Assembly (NCBI RefSeq): GCF_003952185.1
Contig: NZ_RXFS01000001.1
Span: forward strand, 1-64,000
Direction of reading: 5' to 3'
From: Variovorax sp. 679
GTDB taxonomy: Bacteria; Pseudomonadota; Gammaproteobacteria; Burkholderiales; Burkholderiaceae_C
DNA: 64,000 nucleotides
The position numbers were made by a program, and so were the translations under genes. The notes beneath the pieces are model-generated. The model searched no databases. It worked only from the letters and a program-made list of their open reading frames with translations, and had not been told where the DNA came from. Position 1 is the first letter of the stretch. Each line of letters starts with the position of its first letter. Positions 18,191 to 26,392 of the stretch are shown in pieces.

Positions 18191-18676
18191 TCAGGGCAGG
18201 TAGCTTGCCAACTTTTCAGGCAGCGAGGGCTTGAGGCCCTGCAATGCCGCATCGAGAACAATGGCGCTGCGCGATTCGTGCCACCAGGCACTGTCGCTCA
18301 ACACCAGCAAATGAACAACGACGGCCAGCACGAGCAAGGCCACCGCCCCCCGTGCCGCACCGAACGCGGCTCCCAAAATACGGTCCACCGGCCGCAGACC
18401 CACGACCGTGATCAACTTGCGCGTAAGCGCTGCCACCAGCCCCACGCCAAACACCACCGCCACGAACACCAGCACGAAGGCCAGCGGATAGCGCCAGGCC
18501 CCCTGCGGGTCGCCGAACGGCAGCCACGCCGCCACGCCCGAAGCCAGCCATTGCGCGGCAATGAAGGCGGCCACCCATCCGATCAGCGAAATCACTTCGA
18601 ACACCAGCCCGCGCATCAGGCCGAAAAGCATCGACACCCCGATGAGCGCGACGGCGATCCAGTCGAGCAAGGCCAC
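18191..18676 (-). CDS. cvpA: CvpA family membrane protein
   Basis: This 161-residue inner-membrane protein has four predicted helices (about 6-24, 29-48, 66-88, 104-124). DWIAVALIGVSMLFGLMRG and VDRILGAAFGAARG are characteristic of the CvpA/colicin V production family. It sits directly before purF, its usual partner. Biochemical function in this lineage is not established. Confidence 0.93.
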   Translation of the reverse strand: MALLDWIAVALIGVSMLFGLMRGLVFEVISLIGWVAAFIAAQWLASGVAAWLPFGDPQGAWRYPLAFVLVFVAVVFGVGLVAALTRKLITVVGLRPVDRILGAAFGAARGAVALLVLAVVVHLLVLSDSAWWHESRSAIVLDAALQGLKPSLPEKLASYLP

Positions 18677-18706
18677 GGCAACAGCGACAGCGGGCGACTA
18701 CGGCCC

Positions 18707-19576
18707 TTACAACGTGAGGATCGCGGCCGACAAAGACAAGCCCTTGACCTTCTCGGCCGCGCGGTCGGCGTCGGCACGCGAGCTGAAGGGGCCGACACGC
18801 ACACGCGTGCGTTCGCCGTCGGCCGTCTTGGCTACGTGCACATAGGTCTTGAGGCCGGCCTTTTCGAGCTTCTGGCGCACTTCGCGCGCCTTGTCGGCAT
18901 CGGCGAAGGCGCCGACCTGCACCACGAAACGGCCGCCTTCGTCGGCTGCGGCGGGCTTGGCCGCGGCAGTGGTGACGGGCTTGCCTTCGAGCAGTGCACG
19001 GGCACGGGCGCCATCGTCCACGGCAGCGGGCTTGGGCTTCGCCTCGGGCTTGGCTTCCGGCTTCGGCTTTGCCTCTGGCTTGGGTTCCGGCTTGTGTTCG
19101 GGCTTCGGCTCCGGTTTGGGCTCGGGCTTCGGCTTGGGTTCAGGCTTGGGCTCCACGGCCGCGACGGGCGGCGTGGCGGGCAAAGGCTTGCCGGGGTCGA
19201 TCACTGTGCCGTCGGCAGTCTCGGTGATCATGCCGCTGGACGAGGACGAAGCCGAGGCCACGCGCGAACTGCCACTGTTGTCGGGCGCGGCCGGCGCGGT
19301 GCTTACGGCAGGCGCCGGCGTGGCGGGCACGGGCAGCGGCTTGACCTTGTTGCGGTCCGGAATCTCGATGGGAATGTCGACCGATACGGGGCGCGGCTGT
19401 GTATCGAACAGCAACGGGAAACCGATCACGCCCAGCAGCACCAGCACCGCAGCACCGAGCAGCCTGTGGCGCGCTCGCCGACGCATGGTTTCGACACTTT
19501 CCGCGGGAACGGCGGCCGGGGCGCCTCGTCCTTCGTTGCCTTGCTGGCCGCGCGTGCGGAACTTGAAAAACGCCAT
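18707..19576 (-). CDS. SPOR-domain protein (DedD-like)
   Basis: This 289-residue protein has a cytoplasmic N-terminus, one membrane helix (about 38-57), a long periplasmic linker with a Lys/Pro/Glu repeat, and a C-terminal SPOR domain (RFVVQVGAFADADKAREVR, then KTYVHVAKT, VRVGPFSSRADADRA). SPOR domains bind denuded glycan strands at the septum, so a role in cell division as for DedD is likely. It lies between folC and cvpA, the dedD position. I used the MAFFKFRTRG start; a longer reading has no membrane-protein character. Confidence 0.9.
   Translation of the reverse strand: MAFFKFRTRGQQGNEGRGAPAAVPAESVETMRRRARHRLLGAAVLVLLGVIGFPLLFDTQPRPVSVDIPIEIPDRNKVKPLPVPATPAPAVSTAPAAPDNSGSSRVASASSSSSGMITETADGTVIDPGKPLPATPPVAAVEPKPEPKPKPEPKPEPKPEHKPEPKPEAKPKPEAKPEAKPKPAAVDDGARARALLEGKPVTTAAAKPAAADEGGRFVVQVGAFADADKAREVRQKLEKAGLKTYVHVAKTADGERTRVRVGPFSSRADADRAAEKVKGLSLSAAILTL
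19033..19155 (-). repeat. Lys-Pro-Glu repeat region inside the SPOR protein
   Basis: A low-complexity run of KPEP, KPEA and KPEH units, encoded by near-identical GGCTTxGGxTTC hexamers on the plus strand, forms a stiff charged linker through the periplasm. It is coding, not a CRISPR or intergenic repeat. Confidence 0.85.
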
Positions 19577-19637
19577 GAAGTTCGATCCCTGAAGGAGTGC
19601 AGCGAGGTGGTGCCAGATGGTGTGGACAGCCCGACGA

Positions 19638-20945
19638 TCAGCCGCCCGGCGACAGGTGTTTGGCTTGCAGCCGGGGGGTTCCGTTTTCGAGCACGCCACC
19701 CACGGTGAAGAACGATCCGAAGACCACGATTCTATCAGCGGGCCCTGCCTGCTCGATGGCTGCGCGCAACGCCTCCATCGGGCCTGCATGCACGCTGCCC
19801 GAGGCGTCGGCGCGCGTGTTCTGCGCCTGCCAGCTGGCCAGCAGGTCGGCCGCCTTGGCGGCGCGCGGCGTGGGCAGGTCGGTGAAGTACCAGCGGTCGA
19901 TCAGCGGCCCGATGCGCGCGAGGATCGGTGCGAGGTCCTTGTCGGCCATCACGCCGAACACGCCGTGCGTGGTCGGATAGAAGCCCATTGCGTCGAGGTT
20001 CTCGGCCAGCGCGGCCACGGCGTGCGCGTTGTGCGCCACGTCGAGCACCAGCGCCGGCTCGCCCGGCACGATCTGGAAGCGGCCCGGCAGCTCGACCATC
20101 GCAAGCCCGTTGCGCACGGCCTGGGCGGTGATCGGCAACTGCGGCCGCAACGCCTCCAGCGCAGCCAGCACGCCGGCCGCGTTGATGAGCTGGTTGGCCC
20201 CGCGCAAGGCCGGATAGGCCAGCCCGCTGTAGCGCCGCCCGCGCCCCGACCAGCCCCACTGCTGCTTGTCGCCCGACACGTTGAAGTCGACGCCGAAGCG
20301 CCAGAGGTCGGCGCCGACGGCGTTCGCATGGTCGATCACGCTCTGCGGCGGCACCGGGTCACTCACGACCACAGGCTTGCCCGGGCGCATGATCCCGGCC
20401 TTCTCGAAGCCGATGCTCTCGCGGTCGGGGCCGAGGTACTCCATGTGGTCGAGGTCGATGCTGGTGATGACGGCGCAGTCGGTGTCGATGATGTTGACCG
20501 CGTCGAGCCGCCCGCCCAGGCCGACCTCGAGAATCGCCACGTCGGGCTTTTCCTCGATCATGCAGTGCAGGATGCCGAGCGTCGTGAACTCGAAGTAGGT
20601 CAGCGCCATCTCGCCGCGCGCCTTCTCCACCACTTCGAAGCTTGCTATCAGTTTGGAAGCATCGACGGCTTCGCCCTTGAGCCGCAGTCGCTCCTCGAAG
20701 CGCACCAGGTGCGGCGAGGTGAACACCGCCGTGCGGTAGCCCGCGTGCGTCAGGATCGATTCGAGCATGGCGCAGGTCGAGCCCTTGCCGTTGGTGCCCG
20801 CCACCGTGATGACGGGGCAGCCGAAGCGCAGGCCGAGGCGCTGCGCCATCTCTTTGGCGCGCTCCAGCCCGAGTTCGATGTTCTTGGGGTGAAGTTGCTC
20901 GGCGCGCGCGAGCCAGTCGTTCAGGGTTTCCATGGAGGCGGGCAT
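19638..20945 (-). CDS. folC: Folylpolyglutamate/dihydrofolate synthase
   Basis: This 435-residue Mur-ligase-fold enzyme adds glutamate to dihydropteroate and folates. It has the ATP loop VAGTNGKGSTCAML near residues 46-59, YFEFTTLGILHCMI, LEVGLGGRLDAVNI, DHMEYLGPDRESI and the C-terminal VLDVAHNAHAV. It heads the metZ-direction operon. Its start faces the stump of the yffB gene, split here by the mobile element. A second in-frame ATG (METLNDWL) four codons in is also possible. Confidence 0.96.
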   Translation of the reverse strand: MPASMETLNDWLARAEQLHPKNIELGLERAKEMAQRLGLRFGCPVITVAGTNGKGSTCAMLESILTHAGYRTAVFTSPHLVRFEERLRLKGEAVDASKLIASFEVVEKARGEMALTYFEFTTLGILHCMIEEKPDVAILEVGLGGRLDAVNIIDTDCAVITSIDLDHMEYLGPDRESIGFEKAGIMRPGKPVVVSDPVPPQSVIDHANAVGADLWRFGVDFNVSGDKQQWGWSGRGRRYSGLAYPALRGANQLINAAGVLAALEALRPQLPITAQAVRNGLAMVELPGRFQIVPGEPALVLDVAHNAHAVAALAENLDAMGFYPTTHGVFGVMADKDLAPILARIGPLIDRWYFTDLPTPRAAKAADLLASWQAQNTRADASGSVHAGPMEALRAAIEQAGPADRIVVFGSFFTVGGVLENGTPRLQAKHLSPGG

Positions 20946-20981
20946 TGTCGCCGACCCGTCGGCCGGGGCATCATCGCGGCC

Positions 20982-21050
20982 ATGACAACCCTATACGGCA
21001 TTCCGAACTGGGACGAATCCTGCGCCTTTCCGGGCTTTTCTCTAGCTTAG
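20982..21050 (+). pseudogene. 5' stump of the host ArsC/YffB-family gene
   Basis: From ATG at 20982 the first codons read MTTLYGIPN and then switch to element-derived sequence (WDESCAFPG) ending at TAG 21048-21050. The first nine residues match MKTIVYGIPN of the intact gene at 34484, and at DNA level both share CCGAACTG. This is what remains of the host gene's own 5' end after integration. Confidence 0.85.
21003..21010. other. attL core (CCGAACTG)
   Basis: The eight bases CCGAACTG are shared by both junctions. Left of it lies host sequence (start of yffB); right of it element sequence leading to the integrase. Confidence 0.72.
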
Positions 21051-21150
21051 TCAGGCTCGACTTTTTCATTGGTACAGAAGGAAAATTTCCTGACTACGGA
21101 ATTCCGTGGCTTTCCGGTTCTTAACCTTCCACCTAGCGAGATTTCTAGCT

Positions 21151-21480
21151 ATGACCAACTTCAATCTGACCATTGGCGCTCCGTCCTCTACCCGCCTCAG
21201 CGGCGTTGTTGCGACCAAATACACGAGCGCTCCGAAGAGCAACCAATTTGAGGCGACGGTGAACGGCACCCCGTCCCCAGCCTGGACGACCGAGGGGCGC
21301 GGAAGCCACTACGTGTACTTCAAGGACGGCGCGACGCTTTACTACGTCAAAGTGGCCGGTCCCGGCGAACTCACGGCAGCCCGGCAAGCCCTCGTGATCA
21401 CAACGGACGAATGGGAAAAAGCGCAGCGGCCCGCCTCCGAGGCCAACAAGCCCAGCCGTCGCCGCGTCAAGAAGGCATAA
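21151..21480 (+). CDS. Small hypothetical protein preceding the integrase
   Basis: This 109-residue protein is beta-rich (FNLTIGAPSSTRLSGVV) with a basic tail ending RRRVKKA. It has no family I recognise. It ends two bases before the integrase ATG, so the two are almost certainly co-transcribed and coupled. Its place next to attL suggests a role in recombination or its control, by position only. Confidence 0.55.
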   Translation: MTNFNLTIGAPSSTRLSGVVATKYTSAPKSNQFEATVNGTPSPAWTTEGRGSHYVYFKDGATLYYVKVAGPGELTAARQALVITTDEWEKAQRPASEANKPSRRRVKKA

Positions 21481-21482
21481 CC

Positions 21483-22637
21483 ATGGAACACTCGCGCGCC
21501 AAGAAGGCCACCGTCATGCACTTCACCGAGCGTCGGGTGGCCGACGCCGCGCCGGGAGAGCATGCTGACGATGAAGTGAAGTACCTGCGGCTGTACGTGT
21601 CCGACAAGGGCGTCAGGACATTCGGCATCTACAAATGGGTGGCCGACCGAGGGCACGCCGTTCGGCGCTCGCTCGGGCGGGCGGGTCCGGGCGAAATGAC
21701 TGTGGAAGAAGCCAGAGACGCGGCCATGGCTGCGTACAGCCAACTTCGCAAGGGAGAAGACGCCAAAGAAGCCTCCATGACCCTCAAGGATGCGCTCGAC
21801 CGGTACACCAAGCGATTGAAGAAGGATGGCAAGAAGCAGCCGCTGTGGGCAGACGAGATATTCAATCGCGTCTACAAGGACTGGCTCAGCAAGCCACTCT
21901 CGAAGATCACGCAAGAAATGGTCGAAACCCGGCAAGCAAACATCGCCAAGGATCGCGGCCAGGGGGCCGCCACCCGGGCGCTCAAAGCCTTCCGCGCCGT
22001 CTATGCGAATGCGATCAAGAAGGAGAAGTACAGAGGCGAAAACCCCGGCAAAGCCGTCGATCTGGTCGAGTCGAAGCCTCGTGAGCGCGTGCTCTCGGCG
22101 CAAGAACTAGCGCAGGTCATCGAGGCGCTCGACGCTGATGAATTCGCAGGCACCTACGTTCGCCCGTTCTTCAAACTGCTCATGCTCACCGGCGTTCGGT
22201 GGGGCAACCTATGCTCGGCAAGCTGGGACGACGTGCACTTGGACGATGGCGAGTGGGTCATTCGGGCCGAAGACAGCAAGAGCAAGCACGAAATGCACAT
22301 CCAACTGATCCCGGACGCCATCGCCCTCTTCCAAGAGCAACGCAAGCGGCACCCCGAGTCGAAATGGGTGTTCCCGTCCCCTAAAGACTCCAAATCGGGC
22401 CATTTAGTCGAGCCCACCTACGCGTGGGCTCGAGTCCGTGAATTGGCAGGCCTGAAGAAGCACGCGACGCTGCATGACCTCCGCCGCACCTTCGGCTCGC
22501 GTCTACTGAGCGCAGGCGAGTCGATGGAACTGGTCGCCGCAGCCCTCGGCCATCGCGATCCGGCCGTGACAGCCCGTCACTACGCGTTCATGGAGAAGCA
22601 GGCCGTCCGGGAGGGCATCCGCCGCGCGCTGGGCTGA
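21483..22637 (+). CDS. int: Phage-type tyrosine integrase
   Basis: This 384-residue site-specific recombinase has an N-terminal arm-binding/DUF4102-like part (residues 30-95), a core-binding helical domain (about 97-195) and a catalytic domain with the full set Arg239 (LTGVRWG), His331 and Arg334 (HDLRRTFG), His357 (LGHRDP) and Tyr367 (RHYAF). It should catalyse integration and, with the AlpA-like protein at the other end, excision. It lies about 470 bases inside attL, transcribed into the element. Confidence 0.95.
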   Translation: MEHSRAKKATVMHFTERRVADAAPGEHADDEVKYLRLYVSDKGVRTFGIYKWVADRGHAVRRSLGRAGPGEMTVEEARDAAMAAYSQLRKGEDAKEASMTLKDALDRYTKRLKKDGKKQPLWADEIFNRVYKDWLSKPLSKITQEMVETRQANIAKDRGQGAATRALKAFRAVYANAIKKEKYRGENPGKAVDLVESKPRERVLSAQELAQVIEALDADEFAGTYVRPFFKLLMLTGVRWGNLCSASWDDVHLDDGEWVIRAEDSKSKHEMHIQLIPDAIALFQEQRKRHPESKWVFPSPKDSKSGHLVEPTYAWARVRELAGLKKHATLHDLRRTFGSRLLSAGESMELVAAALGHRDPAVTARHYAFMEKQAVREGIRRALG

Positions 22638-22638
22638 A

Positions 22639-23046
22639 TCAGCTTTTGAGTTTGCACGCAGTTATGGACGTGAAAACTGGTCGCGCGAACTTCGTGTCTT
22701 TGAGTTTGAGCAGCTCTGCGGCCGAGTTAAGGCACAGAAGCTCTGTTTTTCCCGAGACACTCACAGGACCGCCGAAAAACTCATCCCGCAGCACCGCCTC
22801 GTACGGGAGCAGGGAAGCGACGCTTGTTTCTGAACAAGCGAACTTGATCCCGTTTGTCGTCATGCCTTCGGCGACCTGCTTCTTGGACGCTTCGTCATAG
22901 GCCCGGCACAGTTCAGCAGATGCGAAGTTCACTTGAACCATCGGCTCCGCGCTCATCGTGAATCTCATGTATTTCGCGCCCTCGGGGGTCTGGGCCACCG
23001 CGACGGTCGCGAGCGAAGCCAACACTGCACAAAACAACGTCTTCAT
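22639..23046 (-). CDS. Secreted hypothetical protein
   Basis: This 135-residue protein has a Sec signal peptide (MKTLFCAVLASLATVAVAQ) and four Cys in the mature part, likely forming two disulfides, which points to the periplasm. GAAGGAGAAGGCG precedes the ATG. It converges tail-to-tail with the integrase with one base between stops. No family recognised; a cargo gene is likely. Confidence 0.7.
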   Translation of the reverse strand: MKTLFCAVLASLATVAVAQTPEGAKYMRFTMSAEPMVQVNFASAELCRAYDEASKKQVAEGMTTNGIKFACSETSVASLLPYEAVLRDEFFGGPVSVSGKTELLCLNSAAELLKLKDTKFARPVFTSITACKLKS

Positions 23047-23178
23047 CGCCTTCTCCTTCTGTTAGACGCGGATCGTAAGTTGAAGGTTTTGGATGCCGCT
23101 AGTCCAATACAGGGCTCACCCCAGTTGCATCGAATTTGGGCATCTGTCATAAATCGTTACCAACAATGAGGAGTGATC

Positions 23179-23454
23179 ATGGCTTTTGTTTCGAGCGCCG
23201 ACCTTCAATACAAGGATTACAAATGGACTGCGATCAGCAGCAATGATGATCCACGGGTCACAGGCAAACCCGACTCCACGCTGCTAAATCGACATGAAGG
23301 CTACGAGGTGCTTCATTTTCTGAATCGCATCTCCAAGAGCAAGGAAGGCGCGCTTAAGGCTGAACGCATGATCAGAAACCACCTTCCAGGAGAAGTGCGG
23401 AGCCATCGGAATGTTCTTCAATGGTTGATCGATAACTGGGCCAAGTACCACTAG
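23179..23454 (+). CDS. Hypothetical protein of the element
   Basis: This 91-residue, soluble, charged protein has a helical C-terminus (RNVLQWLIDNWAKY). GAGGAG five bases before the ATG at 23179 makes the start convincing. Its stop overlaps the end of the facing minus-strand gene by four bases. I do not recognise it. Confidence 0.6.
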   Translation: MAFVSSADLQYKDYKWTAISSNDDPRVTGKPDSTLLNRHEGYEVLHFLNRISKSKEGALKAERMIRNHLPGEVRSHRNVLQWLIDNWAKYH

Positions 23455-23846
23455 TCGTCCAGCACTCGACGCTGCCGGCGTGGATCAGCCAGCAGATTCG
23501 CCGGATCAATCTCTCGCCGCAGGTACTTGATCTTGATGTTCAGCGCCGTGTCCGGATCGAGCCCGACATAGCAGCAGTGATGGATGAACGTGGGGCTGAG
23601 CACGTAATCAAGGTCGTCGTCTCGCAGCCCCTGAAGGATGATCGCGAGCATCAGTTCCTGACACGCCTCGATAGGTGTGCTCGGGAGCCCGGCCTCTAGG
23701 GGCGCTCCGCGACGCCCGGGGCTACCTACCCCCTCCCCTTCGGATTTCGACGCGCTCGCGGCACGGATTTCTGGCTGCGCGGGCGTCTCTCCGGGTAGTA
23801 AAGCCGGGACGTAGCCCGGGCGCGAGGCGTATTTTGGGGAGAACAC
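23451..23846 (-). CDS. Last gene of the minus-strand phage-like operon, unknown
   Basis: I place the start at GTG 23846, 10 bases after the preceding stop with a GAGGA site formed over that stop; an upstream ATG would overlap the neighbour by 65 bases. The product has 131 residues with a Pro/Ala-rich first half and a helical second half (ACQELMLAIILQGLRDDDLD, FIHHCCYVGLDPDTAL). The His-His-Cys-Cys cluster is notable but unassigned. Confidence 0.55.
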   Translation of the reverse strand: MFSPKYASRPGYVPALLPGETPAQPEIRAASASKSEGEGVGSPGRRGAPLEAGLPSTPIEACQELMLAIILQGLRDDDLDYVLSPTFIHHCCYVGLDPDTALNIKIKYLRREIDPANLLADPRRQRRVLDD

Positions 23847-23856
23847 TGTTGAGTCC

Positions 23857-24192
23857 TCAATGGACGCGCGACGACGCAGCGTGATCAACCCGCGCAGCGC
23901 TCTCCGCGAGCCTCGGCGCATGGTGAATGATCGTCATGAACTTGGGATCGAAACCATCACGGTCTAGCGCCACCAGTGACGACAGAAGCGCTTCACCCAC
24001 AGCCCCGCTCTCGTCCGTCGCATCAAGCCGATGGAGCGCAGAAACCCATGAACCGTCCGGGTTGGTTCGCGTCGGCTCGGCCCAGTAGCCTCCCTCCGCA
24101 TCTCGATACAGATCGTTGCGGCAAAGCAGCCCCGCCACGACGAAAGCGCCGAGGTAGGCAACGTGTGTTAGATCACCAGCCGGTCGCGTCAT
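23857..24192 (-). CDS. Hypothetical protein of the phage-like operon
   Basis: This 111-residue protein starts MTRPAGDLTHVAYLGAF and overlaps the previous gene by 20 bases. It has a hydrophobic patch near residues 10-24 and an acidic-mixed remainder. No known motif seen. Tight packing supports a real gene. Confidence 0.55.
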   Translation of the reverse strand: MTRPAGDLTHVAYLGAFVVAGLLCRNDLYRDAEGGYWAEPTRTNPDGSWVSALHRLDATDESGAVGEALLSSLVALDRDGFDPKFMTIIHHAPRLAESAARVDHAASSRVH

Positions 24193-24424
24193 TGCCTTGG
24201 TCCCGCTGCGCCAACTTTGCGGCGACCGCCGTGGCTGCACCCTCGATCGCAACGCGTTCGGGGTCTACCTTGACGCTCTCGGGGTTGAAAATTTGATTGG
24301 TCCAGACTGGGCGCGCGGGGCGCTCGATCTGCTTGCGCGCTTCGATCAGTCGGTGGGCCTCTGCGATCATCCATTGCTGGAGTTCCGCCTGAGACATGGC
24401 GGCACTGCGCTTGATGGGAATCAC
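24173..24424 (-). CDS. Hypothetical protein of the phage-like operon
   Basis: This 83-residue helical protein (AELQQWMIAEAHRLIEARKQ) begins two bases after the preceding stop and overlaps the next gene by 20 bases. It has no signal peptide. Family unknown; similar short helical proteins often follow ejection genes in podoviruses. Confidence 0.55.
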   Translation of the reverse strand: MIPIKRSAAMSQAELQQWMIAEAHRLIEARKQIERPARPVWTNQIFNPESVKVDPERVAIEGAATAVAAKLAQRDQGNDATGW

Positions 24425-24426
24425 CT

Positions 24427-24690
24427 TTACCTCCCTACGCCACTCAAGGCTTTACGCGCCAGCCGGCTCGCGACCCGACAGACCAAGTCGTTGATCGACA
24501 AGCACAGCGGGTCATAGGAGCGGTCCGTAGGCATCCACTCCACCCGCTCAAACCCCTTGAGTCCCGCGATCCGCCGCTCGGCCTCCTGCAGCAGCCAGGC
24601 CTCGAAATTCGAGGATGAGAGGGTCGCCCGCTTTCGGGCGAAGTCTGGCGAACCAACAATTTCCCGAAGGATGTTATTGCCGCTGATCAT
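24427..24690 (-). CDS. Hypothetical protein of the phage-like operon
   Basis: This 87-residue protein begins MISGNNILREIVGS; the start was chosen because GGAGG sits just ahead of it. It overlaps the end of the 571-residue gene by 17 bases and is two bases from the next start. It contains SNFEAWLLQEAERRI, which echoes QQWMIAEAHRLIE in the following gene, so the two may be distant duplicates. Confidence 0.55.
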   Translation of the reverse strand: MISGNNILREIVGSPDFARKRATLSSSNFEAWLLQEAERRIAGLKGFERVEWMPTDRSYDPLCLSINDLVCRVASRLARKALSGVGR

Positions 24691-26389
24691 TTCCGCCTCC
24701 ATTGCCACTCACCACGAGCGAGCGAGCGATCTGCGAGACAACCTGCTTGCCCACTTCAGCCGCACGCGCTTGGAACTGGGGGTGCTGCTGCGCGAACCTT
24801 CCCAACCATTCGGCTTGCTGTTGGGGCGCCATCTTCGCAAGGGCTTCATAGGCGTTCGCGCCGAGGTCAGAACGCAAGCCGTTCACCAGCAGCCGCATCC
24901 CCGGGCCGGAGTAGAACGCCGCAGCAAGAGCGGCAGGGGCCACTTGACCAGTGAGCGCAGCACCTCCCCCCGTCAGTGCGAGCCCCAGAAGCGCGCGGCC
25001 CGCCGTACCGCTATCGGGCACGGTGTTGGGCAGCACGCTCTGACCGGCCCGATTGAGAGCGCTGGGCGTCTGGTCGAATTGACCGCTGGCGCGATTCAGT
25101 TGGCGCGGGGTGAACTGGCCGGTCGCGCTCTTGTCGGCAGCGCTGATGACCGGAAGCAGGTTGCGATAGGCAGTACGAGCAGCGCCAAGCACCTTCGTCG
25201 CCTCCGGAGTCATGCCCTCGACGGTCTCACGCAACGAGGCCTGAAGCTCGTACAGAGCCTCCCCCAGTGGGTGGTCAGCCGGATTCAATGAGCCACTGGT
25301 CTTGCGAGCGAGATAGCCAATCTCCGAATCAATGCCCTTCGCCACCTCGCCGCTGATTGGCCCACCGCGCTGCGTCGCCTCGCTGATCGCCGGCATGATC
25401 TTCTGGGCGGCATATTTCATGATTGCGCCCTTCTGCTCGTCCGTGATGAGCGGGATGTTGTCGATAGACGCAGTAGCTTTCGCAAGCGCTGCCTTGACGT
25501 TCTGCGGCCGAATGAAGGTCTGTGGCAACACACGGTCGTAGGTGTCCGACACAGCTTTGCTGGCCTGCTCGACGGCCTCTGCGCCGGAGCCTTTGACCGT
25601 GACGCCGAGCGGCTTGAGCGCGGCGTTGATTTCCGCATTGCCGTACTCGCTGATGGAGCGGCCCCGGGCATACTTGATGACGCTGCCCACGAGGGGAATC
25701 GACGTAGCGCTGTCCTCGATACCGCGAATCGTGCTCCCGATGGGTCCCTCTCCGAACAGTTGCCCCGGGGTCGGCCGCACGCCCGCATCGATCAACGTTT
25801 GGGCCTCTTTGGAGATGAATGGGCGAGCCAGCCCGCCGAGCGCGCGAACAAGCAGGCGACCTCCAGCGGCCCCAACCCCGCCAGCAAGCGCCGCCGAGTC
25901 GCGCTCACCGGGCTCTGCGGTTCCAGCGGAATAGGCGGCGTTCGTGGCGATGTCGGCCGTCGCGGGGGCCATTCGTCCAAGGGTACTGGTGAGCACCTTG
26001 CCGCCGAGCGAGGCCGCACGCCCAATCGGAACAGCGGTAGCAGCGACTTCACCCGTGATCTCCCCTGCCTTGCCCGCAGTACCCAGCGCTTCTTTATTGG
26101 CCTCGTAGGTGGCGAGGTCAGCTTTGCGCGCCCTGCCGTTATCTCCGGTCTGACTGAACGTGAGAGCGTCAATGGGCGATCCCGGCGGGAAAATCTTGTC
26201 CCGCAACCGCGCTGCCGAACCACCTACACCCGTAATGAAACGCTCTGTGGCGGACATCCCCTCGGCGGGATTGGGCGCAGACTCCTTCGGTGGGAACTGC
26301 TTGCGAAGCACCGCGGTGATCGCACCGTCATCCATGTCGTCGGGGAACGAGCCAGTAGACCCGTCCGGGAGCGCGATGAGCTTCGCCAT
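24674..26389 (-). CDS. Podovirus-type internal/ejection protein, large
   Basis: This 571-residue protein begins MAKLIALPDGSTGSFPDDM, a short N-terminal motif often seen in phage DNA-ejection proteins. It continues with Ala/Gly-rich, weakly hydrophobic stretches (about 115-190 and 455-500) alternating with amphipathic helices, as in ejection proteins that enter the host membrane. Size and position match P22 gp16 (609 residues), last of the gp7-gp20-gp16 set. AGGAG formed over the previous stop starts it. The assignment is by architecture and context, not a confirmed homology. Confidence 0.5.
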   Translation of the reverse strand: MAKLIALPDGSTGSFPDDMDDGAITAVLRKQFPPKESAPNPAEGMSATERFITGVGGSAARLRDKIFPPGSPIDALTFSQTGDNGRARKADLATYEANKEALGTAGKAGEITGEVAATAVPIGRAASLGGKVLTSTLGRMAPATADIATNAAYSAGTAEPGERDSAALAGGVGAAGGRLLVRALGGLARPFISKEAQTLIDAGVRPTPGQLFGEGPIGSTIRGIEDSATSIPLVGSVIKYARGRSISEYGNAEINAALKPLGVTVKGSGAEAVEQASKAVSDTYDRVLPQTFIRPQNVKAALAKATASIDNIPLITDEQKGAIMKYAAQKIMPAISEATQRGGPISGEVAKGIDSEIGYLARKTSGSLNPADHPLGEALYELQASLRETVEGMTPEATKVLGAARTAYRNLLPVISAADKSATGQFTPRQLNRASGQFDQTPSALNRAGQSVLPNTVPDSGTAGRALLGLALTGGGAALTGQVAPAALAAAFYSGPGMRLLVNGLRSDLGANAYEALAKMAPQQQAEWLGRFAQQHPQFQARAAEVGKQVVSQIARSLVVSGNGGGNDQRQ

Positions 26390-26392
26390 GGC

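Noticed and set aside
19033-19155. Short tandem repeat as a CRISPR array
   Set aside because: The repeat is inside a coding region and encodes a Lys/Pro/Glu linker; there are no unique spacers.
16640-19708. A 1022-codon plus-strand open frame
   Set aside because: It is antisense to purF, cvpA and the SPOR gene; high-GC codon bias keeps the opposite frame open.
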